This document shows, one piece after another, positions 43,419-51,845 of a stretch of DNA of 64,000 bases (position 1 is its first letter; each line of letters begins with the position of its first letter). Source of the stretch: RYN-230 sp036497945 (GTDB lineage Bacteria; Actinomycetota; Actinomycetes; Streptosporangiales; Streptosporangiaceae); NCBI GenBank assembly GCA_036497945.1, contig DASXIN010000155.1, forward strand, positions 48,796 through 112,795, given 5' to 3'. The notes under the pieces were generated by a model, which was given only the letters and a program-made list of their open reading frames with translations, did no database searches and was not told the origin of the DNA. The position numbers and the translations under genes are program-made.

Positions 43419-45896
43419 ATGACAACGTCTACTGAGGCGACGGAGGAGCGCAGCCGGGTGGCTGCGCTCCCCGTCGAGGAGAAGGTGCGCCTGCTGACCG
43501 GCGCGGACAGCTGGCGCACCTACGGTGCCCCGGCGCTCGGCCTCCGTCCGATCGTCATGTCGGACGGCCCGGCCGGGATACGGGGCATCAGCAAAGACGA
43601 CCGGAATCCGTCGGCCAGCGTGCCGTGCCCGGCCGCCCTCGGCGCCACCTGGGACAGCGAGCTCGTCCGCGAGCTCGCAGCCGCCCTCGGCGCCGAGGCG
43701 CGGGGCAAGGGCATCGACATCGTGCTGGCCCCGACCATGAACCTGATGCGGACCCCGCTCGGCGGGCGCGGCTTCGAGTGCTTCTCGGAGGACCCGGTGC
43801 TGTCCGCCCGGCTGGCGGTCAGCTACGTGACCGGGCTGCAGTCGGCCGGGGTCGGCGCCGCGATCAAGCACTTCGTGGGCAACGACTCGGAAACCGGGCG
43901 GTGGACCTACGATGCGCGGATCGCCGAGGCGGTGCTCCGCGAGCTCTACCTGGTGCCGTTCGAGGCCTGCGTCCGCGAGGCGGGCACGACCATGGTGATG
44001 GCCGCGTACAACGCGGTCAACGGGACCAGGATGACCGAGCACGAACGGCTGCTGCGCGGCGTGCTCAAGGCTGAGTGGGGCTTCACCGGCGCGATCGTCT
44101 CGGACTGGGACGCCTGCCGGAGCGTGCTGCCCACCGCACTGGCCGGCCTGGACCTGGCCATGCCCGGGCCGGACAGCCCATGGGTGACCGGCCTGGCCGA
44201 AGCGGTCCGGGCCGGCCAGATCGCCGAGGACATCATCGACGAGAAGGTGCTCCGGCTGCTCGAGGTCGCCCGCCGGGTCGGGAAGCTCGACCCACCGGAC
44301 GGCGCACCACCGGCCGGCCCCGGGCCAGCCAGGCTGGCCGACCCGGCGCTGCTGCGCAAGGTCGCGGCCGCCTCATTCGTGCTGCTGCGCAACGAGCAGA
44401 GCGCGCTGCCCTTCGATCCGGCCAGCATCGGCAGCATCGCGCTGATCGGGCCGAACGCGGTGCACCCGGTCATCCAGGGCGGTGGCAGCGCAGCCGTCCA
44501 CCCGGCGGTCATCTCGGCCCCGGACGAGGCGCTGCGCGCGGCCCTGGACGGCCAGGCCACGGTCACCGTCACCGCGGGCACGCACACCTGGGAGACAGTG
44601 CCGGAGCCACCGGCCCGGTCGCTGACCGACCCGGTGACCGGTGAGCCGGGTGTCCGGCTGGAATTCCGCGCCGCGGACGGCCGGCTGCTCGGCGCCGAGC
44701 ACCGGAACACGACCGTGTTCGCCTGGTGGGGCGACGGCCTGCCGGCCGGCATCGGCTGGGGCGAGGACGGCACGATCTCGCTGCTGGCCAGCTATCACCC
44801 GCAGACCTCCGGGCCGCACCGGGTCGGCGCGGCCGGGGTGGGCAGACTCACCCTGACCGTGGACGGCACGGAGACCGCCGCGGGCGACACCCCGGTCCCG
44901 GCGGACCCGGTCGAGACGATGACCCGGCCGGGCGAGGTGACCGGCGCGGTCAAGCTGACCGTCGGCCAGCCTGCGCAGGTCAGGCTGGATTTCCTGCCGT
45001 CGGCGCTGGCCGAGGGCCCGCTCGCGGTGCGGCTCGGCATCGTGGCCACACCCGACGAGGAGGCGGCCCTGGACCAGGCGGTCCAGGCGGCCGCGGCGGC
45101 CGCCGCGGCGGTGGTCGTAGTCGGCTCCGCGGAGACCACCGAGAGCGAGGGGTTCGACCGGGACACGCTGCGGCTGCCCGGCCGGCAGGACGAACTGGTC
45201 GAGCGGGTCAGCGCGGTCAACCCACGGACCGTGGTAGTGGTGAACGCGGGCATGCCGGTGCTCATGCCGTGGATCAGCCAGGTCGCCGCGGTGCTCTACG
45301 CCTGGCTGCCCGGCCAGGCCATCGGCGACGCCCTGGCCGACGTGCTGCTCGGCCGGGCCGAACCGGGCGGCCGGCTGCCGGTGAGCATGCCAGCCCGGGA
45401 GGCCGACTGCCCGGTGCTGCACGCCGCGCCGGAGAACGGCCGGCTCAGTTACCACGAGGGACTGCTCATCGGGTACCGCGGCTACGATGCGGCCGGCACC
45501 AGCCCGCTGTTCGCGTTCGGCCATGGGCTCGGCTATACCAGCTGGGCGTATGAATCGCTGACCGCGGACCAGGCCAGCCTGGCCGCCGGGGCCGACCTCA
45601 GCATCGAGGTCACCGTGCGCAACACCGGGCCGCGGGCCGGGCGTGAGGTGGTGCAGGCCTACGTGGCCGGGCCTGCCCCGGGCCCGGGCCGCCCGGTCCG
45701 GGTGCTCGGCGCGTTCGGCACGGTCACCGCCGCGCCGGGCGCGGCAACCACCGTCACGCTGACCCTGCCGGCCCGGGCGTTCGCCCGCTACGACGAGCAC
45801 GCGGGCCGCTGGGACTGGCCGCCCGGCCAGTTCACCATCGCCGTCGGCCGCTCCTCCCGCGACCTGCGGCTAACGACCGCTGTGACCACGGGCTAA
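43419..45896 (+). CDS. GH3 family beta-glycosidase with PA14 domain
   Basis: An 825-residue glycoside hydrolase of family 3. The N-terminal barrel has IVMSDGPAGIRG, KHFVGNDSE (substrate-binding Lys-His) and TGAIVSDWDA, whose Asp229 is the expected nucleophile. An insertion at about residues 410-530 has the strand pattern of a PA14 domain. The C-terminal alpha/beta domain contains the ESEGFDRDTL motif with the acid/base region, and a fibronectin-III-like end (EVTVRNTGPRAGREVVQAYV). No signal peptide is seen, so it likely acts on imported glycosides inside the cell. The ATG with AAGGA upstream is preferred to a TTG one codon earlier. Confidence 0.93.
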   Translation: MTTSTEATEERSRVAALPVEEKVRLLTGADSWRTYGAPALGLRPIVMSDGPAGIRGISKDDRNPSASVPCPAALGATWDSELVRELAAALGAEARGKGIDIVLAPTMNLMRTPLGGRGFECFSEDPVLSARLAVSYVTGLQSAGVGAAIKHFVGNDSETGRWTYDARIAEAVLRELYLVPFEACVREAGTTMVMAAYNAVNGTRMTEHERLLRGVLKAEWGFTGAIVSDWDACRSVLPTALAGLDLAMPGPDSPWVTGLAEAVRAGQIAEDIIDEKVLRLLEVARRVGKLDPPDGAPPAGPGPARLADPALLRKVAAASFVLLRNEQSALPFDPASIGSIALIGPNAVHPVIQGGGSAAVHPAVISAPDEALRAALDGQATVTVTAGTHTWETVPEPPARSLTDPVTGEPGVRLEFRAADGRLLGAEHRNTTVFAWWGDGLPAGIGWGEDGTISLLASYHPQTSGPHRVGAAGVGRLTLTVDGTETAAGDTPVPADPVETMTRPGEVTGAVKLTVGQPAQVRLDFLPSALAEGPLAVRLGIVATPDEEAALDQAVQAAAAAAAAVVVVGSAETTESEGFDRDTLRLPGRQDELVERVSAVNPRTVVVVNAGMPVLMPWISQVAAVLYAWLPGQAIGDALADVLLGRAEPGGRLPVSMPAREADCPVLHAAPENGRLSYHEGLLIGYRGYDAAGTSPLFAFGHGLGYTSWAYESLTADQASLAAGADLSIEVTVRNTGPRAGREVVQAYVAGPAPGPGRPVRVLGAFGTVTAAPGAATTVTLTLPARAFARYDEHAGRWDWPPGQFTIAVGRSSRDLRLTTAVTTG

Positions 45897-45932
45897 GGGG
45901 TTTCCGGGGGGTCCAGGGGGTCGTCCCCCCGG
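45897..45932. repeat. Dispersed G/C palindrome behind the GH3 gene
   Basis: GGGGTTTCCGGGGGGTC starts right at the GH3 stop and closes with GTCCCCCCGG, so that CCGGGGGG pairs with CCCCCCGG. A shorter version occupies 9843-9862 in hemH. May add to termination of the operon. Confidence 0.6.
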
Positions 45933-45941
45933 ACAGATACC

Positions 45942-45978
45942 GCTGGCCTGGGCGGGATGCCTCCCCGCCCAGGCCAGC
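45942..45978. terminator. Hairpin A, left boundary of the WD40 cassette
   Basis: Fifteen-base arms GCTGGCCTGGGCGGG and CCCGCCCAGGCCAGC with a seven-base loop, between the GH3 gene and the convergent small ORF. A second copy lies at 50496-50536. The innermost pairs differ between copies in both arms (GGG/CCC here, GGA/TCC there), so base pairing is kept. Confidence 0.75.
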
Positions 45979-46046
45979 CACCACCGCTGCGCCGGGAGGT
46001 GGGCCTTGGATTCAGCCACTGGCCCATCCGCCGACCCGGCGCCGGG

Positions 46047-46316
46047 TTACCGCTCGTGCGAGCGGTCGTCGGATATCCAGGGCGCCTGCAGTTCAACCAT
46101 CCGCCGGCTCGCATGGTTCATCTCCGCGACCGTCAGGCGGAGCCGGTACCACAGGCACCGGAGCCGTTCGCGGCCGGACCAGGCGACTGACTTCTCCAGC
46201 TGGCGCTGGCTGACAACGTCGGCCGGGCCGGGGGCGGGGCCCGCCATGGCTGCGGTACCGGGTGTGGGCAGGCGGCCTGGGCGCTGCTGATCTGGTGTGG
46301 GAGGCTTCCGCGTCAT
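46047..46316 (-). CDS. Small uncharacterised protein
   Basis: An 89-residue frame that I do not recognise. The start is well supported: AAGGAG with a seven-base spacer before ATG. The first 35 residues are Pro/Gln/Gly-rich; the remainder is compact and charged, with two likely helices (SQRQLEKSVAWSGRERLRCL and RLTVAEMNHASRRMVELQ) and an acidic-basic end. It is divergent from the large HTH-ATPase-WD40 gene and lies inside the same hairpin-bounded segment, so it could be its regulator or partner, but it could also be a chance frame with a good ribosome binding site. Confidence 0.5.
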   Translation of the reverse strand: MTRKPPTPDQQRPGRLPTPGTAAMAGPAPGPADVVSQRQLEKSVAWSGRERLRCLWYRLRLTVAEMNHASRRMVELQAPWISDDRSHER

Positions 46317-46421
46317 CGCGGTCTCCTTAGTGGCTTGGCCGGCTTGGCCGGGCTGCTTGGCTGGTGTCCGGATGGCTGATTCCACGGTGGGCAGCGGCGG
46401 AGGTGCTCGCCACGCACAACG

Positions 46422-46457
46422 GCCCACAAGACAGCCCACAAGACAGCCCATAAGAAC
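46422..46457. repeat. Three 12-base tandem repeats in the divergent promoter
   Basis: GCCCACAAGACA occurs twice exactly, then once as GCCCATAAGAAC. The array lies midway in the 295-base space (46317-46611) between the small ORF and the HTH-ATPase-WD40 gene. The regular 12-base spacing suggests binding by a repeating regulator or slippage; the rest of the space shows no clear promoter hexamers. Confidence 0.55.
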
Positions 46458-46611
46458 CCGCACGCCCCGCGGCCCGGCGCTGACTGCGTCACATCGAAGC
46501 TGGTCGGGCGGGGGCATAGCGGGGGTGGCGGGGCCTGCGTACTGTTGGGGCGAGGACTAGTTCCGCCCGGTGCCGGTAGCCGCGGCGGACAGGTTGTCAG
46601 GGGCACGGGGG

Positions 46612-49600
46612 ATGGTGACCGAGCAGGCTGCGCTTTCTTTTGCCGGGTTGCTGCGGCAGCTGCGGGCTGAGGCGAAGCTGACCCAGGAAGAGCTGGCGGC
46701 GGCGGCGGGGGTTTCGCCGCGGTCGGTCAGCAACCTGGAGCGCGGCATCAACCGCACCGCGCACAAAGACACGGCGGTGTTGCTGGCCGGTGCGCTGGGC
46801 CTGACTGGGCCGACGCAGGAACTGTTCGTGGCGGCGGCCCGCGGCAACGTCCCGGCGGCACAGGTCCTGGCGGCCGCCGAGCGCGCGAGCCCGCGGCCGC
46901 GCGCGGTGACCCGTTCCCCGTACCGCGGGTTGAGCGTGTTCGGGGAGCAGGACGAGGCGTTCTTCTTCGGCCGCGAAGCGGCCACCGCCCAGGTGCTGGA
47001 CCGGATGTCACGGCGCCTGCAGGGCACCGGGCTGCTGGTGGTGTCCGGAGTGTCCGGGGCGGGCAAGTCGTCGTTGCTGCAAGCGGGGGTGCTGCCGCGG
47101 ATCCGGGAGGATGGGCTGGCCGCCGCGCCGAGCGCGGCGTCGTGGCCCTATCTGGTGTTCACCCCGACCCGGGCGCCGCTGGACGAGCTGGCGCTGCGGG
47201 TGGCGATGCTGGCGGGAACCGACGCATCCGCGGTGCGACGGGGACTGGAGACCGATCCTGCGGGGTTTGTCCTCACCGCACGGCAGGCCGCCCTGGCCCG
47301 GCCGCCCGGGCCGGCCGGGGATGCGGATCGCCGCACGGCTGAGGGCGGCCAGCCCTCGCGGAAGCACCGGTTGCTGCTGGTGGTCGACCAGTTCGAGGAG
47401 CTATTCACCCAGTGCGCCGATGAGGGCCAACGGCAGGCATTCATTACGGCTCTTGATGCGGCGGCCAGCGCCCGGCACCTGCCGGATCAGCCACCAGCGG
47501 CACTGGTCGTGCTGGGCGTGCGCGCTGACTTCGAGGCCCGGTGCGCGGACTACCCGGAGCTGGCCGACGCGGTCCAGGACCGCTACCTGGTCACCGCGAT
47601 GACCGAGCGGCAGCTGCGGATGGCCATCACCGAACCAGCCAAGAAAGCCGGCTCCCAGGTCGACGGAGACCTGACCGACCTGCTGCTGGCCGAGGTGCGC
47701 TACGGCGAGCCCGCGACGTCGGGCGCGGGGATGCTGCCGCTGCTGTCGCACGCCCTGGACCAGGCCTGGCGCAGCCGGGCCGGGCAGGCTGTCACCTTGG
47801 CCGACTATGCGCGCACCGGCGGTATCGAAGGCGCGGTCGCGGGCAGCGCGCAGCGCGCCTACGACCGTCTTACGCCCGGTCAGCAAGCCGCCGCCCGGCA
47901 GGTCTTCACCCGGCTGACCGCTACCAGCCCCGAGGGCGTGGATTACGCGGACCGCGCCACCAGGGCGGAGCTGACCGTGGGCAGGAGCCCAGCCGAGGTC
48001 CAGGATGTGGAGCAGGTGCTGGAAGGCTTCGCCGCCGACCGGCTGCTCACCCTCGCGGCCGGCACGGTGGAACTCAGCCACGAGGCGCTGCTGACCGCCT
48101 GGCCGCTGCTGCGCGACACTTGGCTGGCCGACACCCACGCGGACCGGATCGTCCGCTCCCGGCTGCACACTGCGGCCGCCGAGTGGGCCCGCCACTCCCG
48201 CGACCGGTCCTACCTCTACAGTGGCAGCCTCCTGGCGGCAGCGACCGGCACCGCCACCCGGATCGGCACTGATCCCGCTCGCCACCCGCCGCTCAGCCAG
48301 ACCGAACGTGACTTCCTGCACGCCAGCGAGCGAGCTCACCGGCGGACCGTCCGCCGTCGGCAGGTAGTGATCGCCGGCCTGCTGGCCCTAACCCTGACCG
48401 CCCTCACCGCCGCCGGGATCGCCGTCCACAACGCCGCCACCGCCCGCCACCAGCACGCCATCGCGCTGTCCCGCCAGCTCGCCGCCGAAAGCCTCAACAT
48501 CGATGGCACTAATCCGGTGACCGCGCGCCGGCTCGCTGTCGCCGCCTGGGCCATCTCCCCCACCGGCCAGGCCGCCTCGGCTATCACGACCCTGCTCGCC
48601 GAGCAACAGCAACACGGCATGCTGCCCGCCGACTCCTCCATCGTGTCCGCGGTCGCGTTCAGCCCCAGCGGCAAGCTGCTAGCCAGCGCCGACGCCGACG
48701 GCACCATACGGCTATGGAACCCGGCCACCGGCCGCGCCGCCGGCCCGCCCATCCACGCCACCACCCGAAATGGCGTGAACGGGGTGGCGTTCAGCCCCGG
48801 CGGCAGGCTGCTGGCCAGTGCCGACGGCGACGGCACCGTGCGGTTGTGGAACCCGGCCACCGGCCGGCCCGCCGGCAAGACCCTGCACGCCAGTGGCCGG
48901 ACCACCAACCGGTATGGCGTGCGCGATGTGGCGTTCAGCCGCGACGGCACGCTGCTGGCCAGCGCCGGCGCCGACGGCACCGTACGGCTGTGGAACCCGG
49001 CCACCAGCCGCCAAGTTAAGACCCTCTACGCCAGCAAACGGTACGGCGTATACGAGGTGGTGTTCAGCCCCGACGGCAAGCTGCTGGCCAGCGTCGGCGG
49101 GGACGGCACCGTGCGGCTGTGGAACCCGGCCGCCGGCCGCCCCGTCGGCGTGCCGCTCGCGACCAGCTCCGGCCTTCTTGGCGGCGCGGGCGGGGTGGCG
49201 TTCAGCCCCGACGGCAAGCTGCTGGCCATCGGCAGCGGCGACGGCACCGTGCGGCTGTGGAACCCGGCCACCCACCGCCTCGCCCGCACGCCGCTCCAGA
49301 CCGGCTCCACGTACGGCGTGCCTGGGGTGGCGTTCAGCCCCGACGGCAAGCTGCTGGCCACCGGCGGCGGCGATGGCACCGTGCGGCTGTGGAACCCGGC
49401 CACTGGCCAGCCCACCAGCGCGCTGCTCCGGGCCACCAGCCCTGTGAACGGCGTTCACGCGGTGGCATTCAGCCCCAGCGGCAAGCTGCTGGCCATGGCC
49501 TGCGGCGACGGCACCGTGCGGCTGTGGAACCCAGCCACCGGCGGGCCCGTCGGCCCGCCCATCAAGACCGGCACCGGCCCTGCTGGCGGGGTGTCCGCGG

Positions 49601-50454
49601 TGGCGTTCAGTCCCGGCGGCAAGCTGCTGGCCATCAGCTGCGGGGACGGCACGGTGCGGCTGTGGAACCCAGCCACCGGCCGCCCCGTCGCGACCCTCCA
49701 CGCCACCAGCGCCCGGAACGGCGGGCCCGCAGTGGCGTTCAGTCCCGGCGGCAAGCTGCTGGCCGCCGGTGCCGGCGGCACGGTGCGGTTGTGGAACCCG
49801 GCCACCGGCCGCCCCGTCGGCGCGACCCTCCACGCCAGCACCCAGTACGGCGGCGTTCACACGGTGGCGTTCAGTCCAGGCGGCAAGCTGCTGGCCGCCG
49901 GCGACGGCGACGGCACGGTGCGGCTGTGGAACCCGGCGACCAGCCGCCTCGTCGGCGTGCTCCAGACCGGCACCGGCCCTAATACCGGCGTGTACGGACT
50001 GGCGTTCAGCCCCACCGGGAAACTGCTGGCCATCGGCTGCGGGGACGGCACCGTGCGGCTGTGGAACCCGGCCACCCACCGCCCCGTCGCGACCCTGCAC
50101 GCCACCACCAGCAGCGTGTACGGCGCGGACGCGGTGGCGTTCAGCCCCGGCGGCAAGCTGCTGGCCAGCGGCGAACTGGACGGCACCGTGCGGGCATGGA
50201 ACCCGGCCACCCACCGCCCTGTCGGCGCGCCCCTCCAGACCGGCAACGGCCCTGCTGGCGCCGTGTTCGTGGTGACGTTCAGCCCTGACCGCAAGCTGCT
50301 GGCCAGCGGCGGCCTCGACGGCACTGTGCGGCTGTGGCAGGTATCGCTATTCACGCACACCTATGCGGCACTGTGCGCCGACGTGGGAGCACCGACACGG
50401 CAGGAATGGAACCACTACGCCTTCGGCGAGCCGCAGCCGAAGGTCTGCGGCTGA
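46612..50454 (+). CDS. XRE HTH - nSTAND ATPase - transmembrane - 13-blade WD40 protein
   Basis: A 1280-residue multidomain protein. Residues 8-62 are an XRE-type HTH (LRQLRAEAKLTQEELAAAAG, then SPRSVSNLERG). Residues 110-560 are an nSTAND-type ATPase: SPYRGLSVFGEQDEAFFFGRE at its start, Walker A GVSGAGKS (146-153) and Walker B LLLVVDQFEELF (254-265). A predicted helix spans the membrane at 586-606. From about 677 to 1243 there are 13 WD40 repeats of the form FSPxGKLLAxxxGDGTVRLWNPATxRP. The tail has W..Y...P..VC, common at the end of actinobacterial relatives. Such architectures belong to signalling or biological-conflict ATPases; the propeller is the likely sensor. The ATG is preferred to a GTG 14 codons earlier. 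Confidence 0.9.
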   Translation: MVTEQAALSFAGLLRQLRAEAKLTQEELAAAAGVSPRSVSNLERGINRTAHKDTAVLLAGALGLTGPTQELFVAAARGNVPAAQVLAAAERASPRPRAVTRSPYRGLSVFGEQDEAFFFGREAATAQVLDRMSRRLQGTGLLVVSGVSGAGKSSLLQAGVLPRIREDGLAAAPSAASWPYLVFTPTRAPLDELALRVAMLAGTDASAVRRGLETDPAGFVLTARQAALARPPGPAGDADRRTAEGGQPSRKHRLLLVVDQFEELFTQCADEGQRQAFITALDAAASARHLPDQPPAALVVLGVRADFEARCADYPELADAVQDRYLVTAMTERQLRMAITEPAKKAGSQVDGDLTDLLLAEVRYGEPATSGAGMLPLLSHALDQAWRSRAGQAVTLADYARTGGIEGAVAGSAQRAYDRLTPGQQAAARQVFTRLTATSPEGVDYADRATRAELTVGRSPAEVQDVEQVLEGFAADRLLTLAAGTVELSHEALLTAWPLLRDTWLADTHADRIVRSRLHTAAAEWARHSRDRSYLYSGSLLAAATGTATRIGTDPARHPPLSQTERDFLHASERAHRRTVRRRQVVIAGLLALTLTALTAAGIAVHNAATARHQHAIALSRQLAAESLNIDGTNPVTARRLAVAAWAISPTGQAASAITTLLAEQQQHGMLPADSSIVSAVAFSPSGKLLASADADGTIRLWNPATGRAAGPPIHATTRNGVNGVAFSPGGRLLASADGDGTVRLWNPATGRPAGKTLHASGRTTNRYGVRDVAFSRDGTLLASAGADGTVRLWNPATSRQVKTLYASKRYGVYEVVFSPDGKLLASVGGDGTVRLWNPAAGRPVGVPLATSSGLLGGAGGVAFSPDGKLLAIGSGDGTVRLWNPATHRLARTPLQTGSTYGVPGVAFSPDGKLLATGGGDGTVRLWNPATGQPTSALLRATSPVNGVHAVAFSPSGKLLAMACGDGTVRLWNPATGGPVGPPIKTGTGPAGGVSAVAFSPGGKLLAISCGDGTVRLWNPATGRPVATLHATSARNGGPAVAFSPGGKLLAAGAGGTVRLWNPATGRPVGATLHASTQYGGVHTVAFSPGGKLLAAGDGDGTVRLWNPATSRLVGVLQTGTGPNTGVYGLAFSPTGKLLAIGCGDGTVRLWNPATHRPVATLHATTSSVYGADAVAFSPGGKLLASGELDGTVRAWNPATHRPVGAPLQTGNGPAGAVFVVTFSPDRKLLASGGLDGTVRLWQVSLFTHTYAALCADVGAPTRQEWNHYAFGEPQPKVCG
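48640..50344 (+). repeat. Thirteen DNA-level WD40 repeats
   Basis: Units of about 129-146 bases each contain GTGGCGTTCAGCCCC, GGCAAGCTGCTGGCC and GTGCGGCTGTGGAACCCGGC. Units begin near 48650, 48782, 48927, 49056, 49194, 49326, 49461, 49599, 49731, 49860, 49998, 50133 and 50268. Identity extends to synonymous positions, indicating recent duplication or gene conversion between units. Variation is concentrated in the loop between blades and in the three residues after LLA. Confidence 0.85.
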
Positions 50455-50495
50455 ACGCCAGACAACCCTGGCCCATCGTCGCGGGTTAACAAACC

Positions 50496-50536
50496 GCTGG
50501 CCTGGGCGGAAGATGCCTCCCTCCGCCCAGGCCAGC
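50496..50536. terminator. Hairpin B, right boundary of the WD40 cassette
   Basis: Fifteen-base arms GCTGGCCTGGGCGGA and TCCGCCCAGGCCAGC with an 11-base loop, between the WD40 gene and the convergent VOC gene. Loop sequence (GATGCCTCCC) and flanks (CCACCA) are shared with hairpin A. Confidence 0.75.
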
Positions 50537-50559
50537 CACCAGCCCCCCGGCTGCTTTGG

Positions 50560-51006
50560 TCAGGTCATCATGTCCGGCCGGCGGTAGCTCATGTCGCCCA
50601 CGTCGGCGCCGGGCGGCGGCGGCGGTGCGACCAGTTCCACCTCATAGCCGTCCGCGTCTTCCAGGTACGCGGCGTAATGCTGCTCACCACCCGCGTACGG
50701 GTGCCGGTCGGCGAACAGCAGCCGCCAGCCGTGCAGCAGCGCCTCCCCCACCATCCGGTCCACGGCGGCCCGGTCGGCCACGTGAAACGCGAGGTGGTTC
50801 AGCCCCGGCCGGTGCCGGTCGTGCCGGAACGCGCTGCGGGCCGGCGACTGCTCCAGCACGATGTACAAGTCCCCGGTCCGGAAACTGCATCCCTCGGGCC
50901 ACTGCTGGTAGAGCTGGTAGCCCAGCGCGCCGAGCAGCCAGCCCCAGGTGTGCTCGGCCCGGCTCAGGTCGGGCACCCACAGCTCGATGTGGTGCAGCGT
51001 CCCCAT
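50560..51006 (-). CDS. VOC (glyoxalase/bleomycin-resistance fold) protein
   Basis: A 148-residue single-domain vicinal-oxygen-chelate protein. It begins HHIELWVPDLSRAE, where the first His is the usual metal ligand; GLNHLAFHVAD supplies a second and the Glu in GYEVELVAP a third. Such proteins act as dioxygenases, lyases, epimerases or binding proteins. The ATG with GAGG upstream is preferred over an ATG five codons earlier. It lies 59 bases behind the SDR gene and may be the last gene of the acyl-CoA cluster. A methylmalonyl-CoA-epimerase-like or resistance role are both open. Confidence 0.85.
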   Translation of the reverse strand: MGTLHHIELWVPDLSRAEHTWGWLLGALGYQLYQQWPEGCSFRTGDLYIVLEQSPARSAFRHDRHRPGLNHLAFHVADRAAVDRMVGEALLHGWRLLFADRHPYAGGEQHYAAYLEDADGYEVELVAPPPPPGADVGDMSYRRPDMMT

Positions 51007-51065
51007 GGTGGCCGGCCTCATGGCGACACTATGCCGCAATCCGGACATCCCGCGGGGGTTACCGG

Positions 51066-51845
51066 TCAGTCAGGAAGATTCTCCAGCCGCTGCTGCAGCC
51101 GGTTCATCCCAGCCAGCCAGCGGCCCGGGTCATCGGCCCGGTGCGCATACATCGCCGCGACCTCCGGATGCGGCAGGATCAGGAACCGGCTGTCTGCGAT
51201 GCCCTCGATGACCGCGTCGGCCACTTGCTCCGGGCTGATCGCCGCATCAGCCAGCAGCGCCTGGCCGGCCGGGCCGGCCGCGTCGAGCAGCGAGGTGCGC
51301 ACCCCCATCGGGCAGAGCGCCTGCACGGTGATGCCGCGATGCGCGTACGTGGCCGCCATCCACTCGGCGAAGCCGAGCGCGGCGTGCTTGGTCACCGAGT
51401 AGGGCGCCGAGCCGAGCATGGTGAGCAGGCCGGCCGCGGACACGGTGCAGATCAGGTGGCCGCGGCCGCGGTCCAGCCACGGCCCGGTGAGCAGCCGGGC
51501 CGCCCGGACGTGCGCCATCACGTTGACCTGCCAGCAGGCGTCCCACACGTCCTCGGGCGCTTCCGGGCCGCCTTCCGGGCCGATCCCGGCGTTGGCGCAG
51601 TACAGGTCGATGCCGTCGAGCATGTCCGCCGCACCCTCGATCAGCGAGGCCACGCCTTCCTCGCTGGCCGCGTCCCCGGGCGCCGCCTCCCCGCCGATCG
51701 ACGCGGCCACCTGCTGCGCGGCCGCCGCGTCCAGATCGTTCACCACCACCCGGGCGCCCTCGGCGGCGAACCGGCGGGCCAGCGCGGCCCCGATCCCGCG
51801 GCCGGCGCCGGTGACCACCACCCCGGCGCCGTCGACCGACTTCAT
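51066..51845 (-). CDS. SDR family oxidoreductase
   Basis: A 259-residue short-chain dehydrogenase. The Rossmann motif is VTGAGRGIGAALA, NAG appears in YCANAGIGPEGG, and the catalytic Ser, Tyr and Lys lie in TVSAAGLLTM and YSVTKHAAL. Asp in VVNDLDA suggests NAD preference. The stop of the acyl-CoA dehydrogenase overlaps its ATG by four bases. In the cluster it probably oxidises the 3-hydroxyacyl-CoA or a related alcohol. Confidence 0.92.
   Translation of the reverse strand: MKSVDGAGVVVTGAGRGIGAALARRFAAEGARVVVNDLDAAAAQQVAASIGGEAAPGDAASEEGVASLIEGAADMLDGIDLYCANAGIGPEGGPEAPEDVWDACWQVNVMAHVRAARLLTGPWLDRGRGHLICTVSAAGLLTMLGSAPYSVTKHAALGFAEWMAATYAHRGITVQALCPMGVRTSLLDAAGPAGQALLADAAISPEQVADAVIEGIADSRFLILPHPEVAAMYAHRADDPGRWLAGMNRLQQRLENLPD

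Noticed and set aside
46422..46457. CRISPR-like repeats in the WD40 promoter
   Set aside because: Twelve-base directly adjacent units are simple tandem repeats.
46570..46611. Earlier GTG start of the WD40 gene
   Set aside because: Possible, but the added 14 residues are not HTH-like and there is no ribosome binding site; the ATG at 46612 puts the HTH at the N-terminus.
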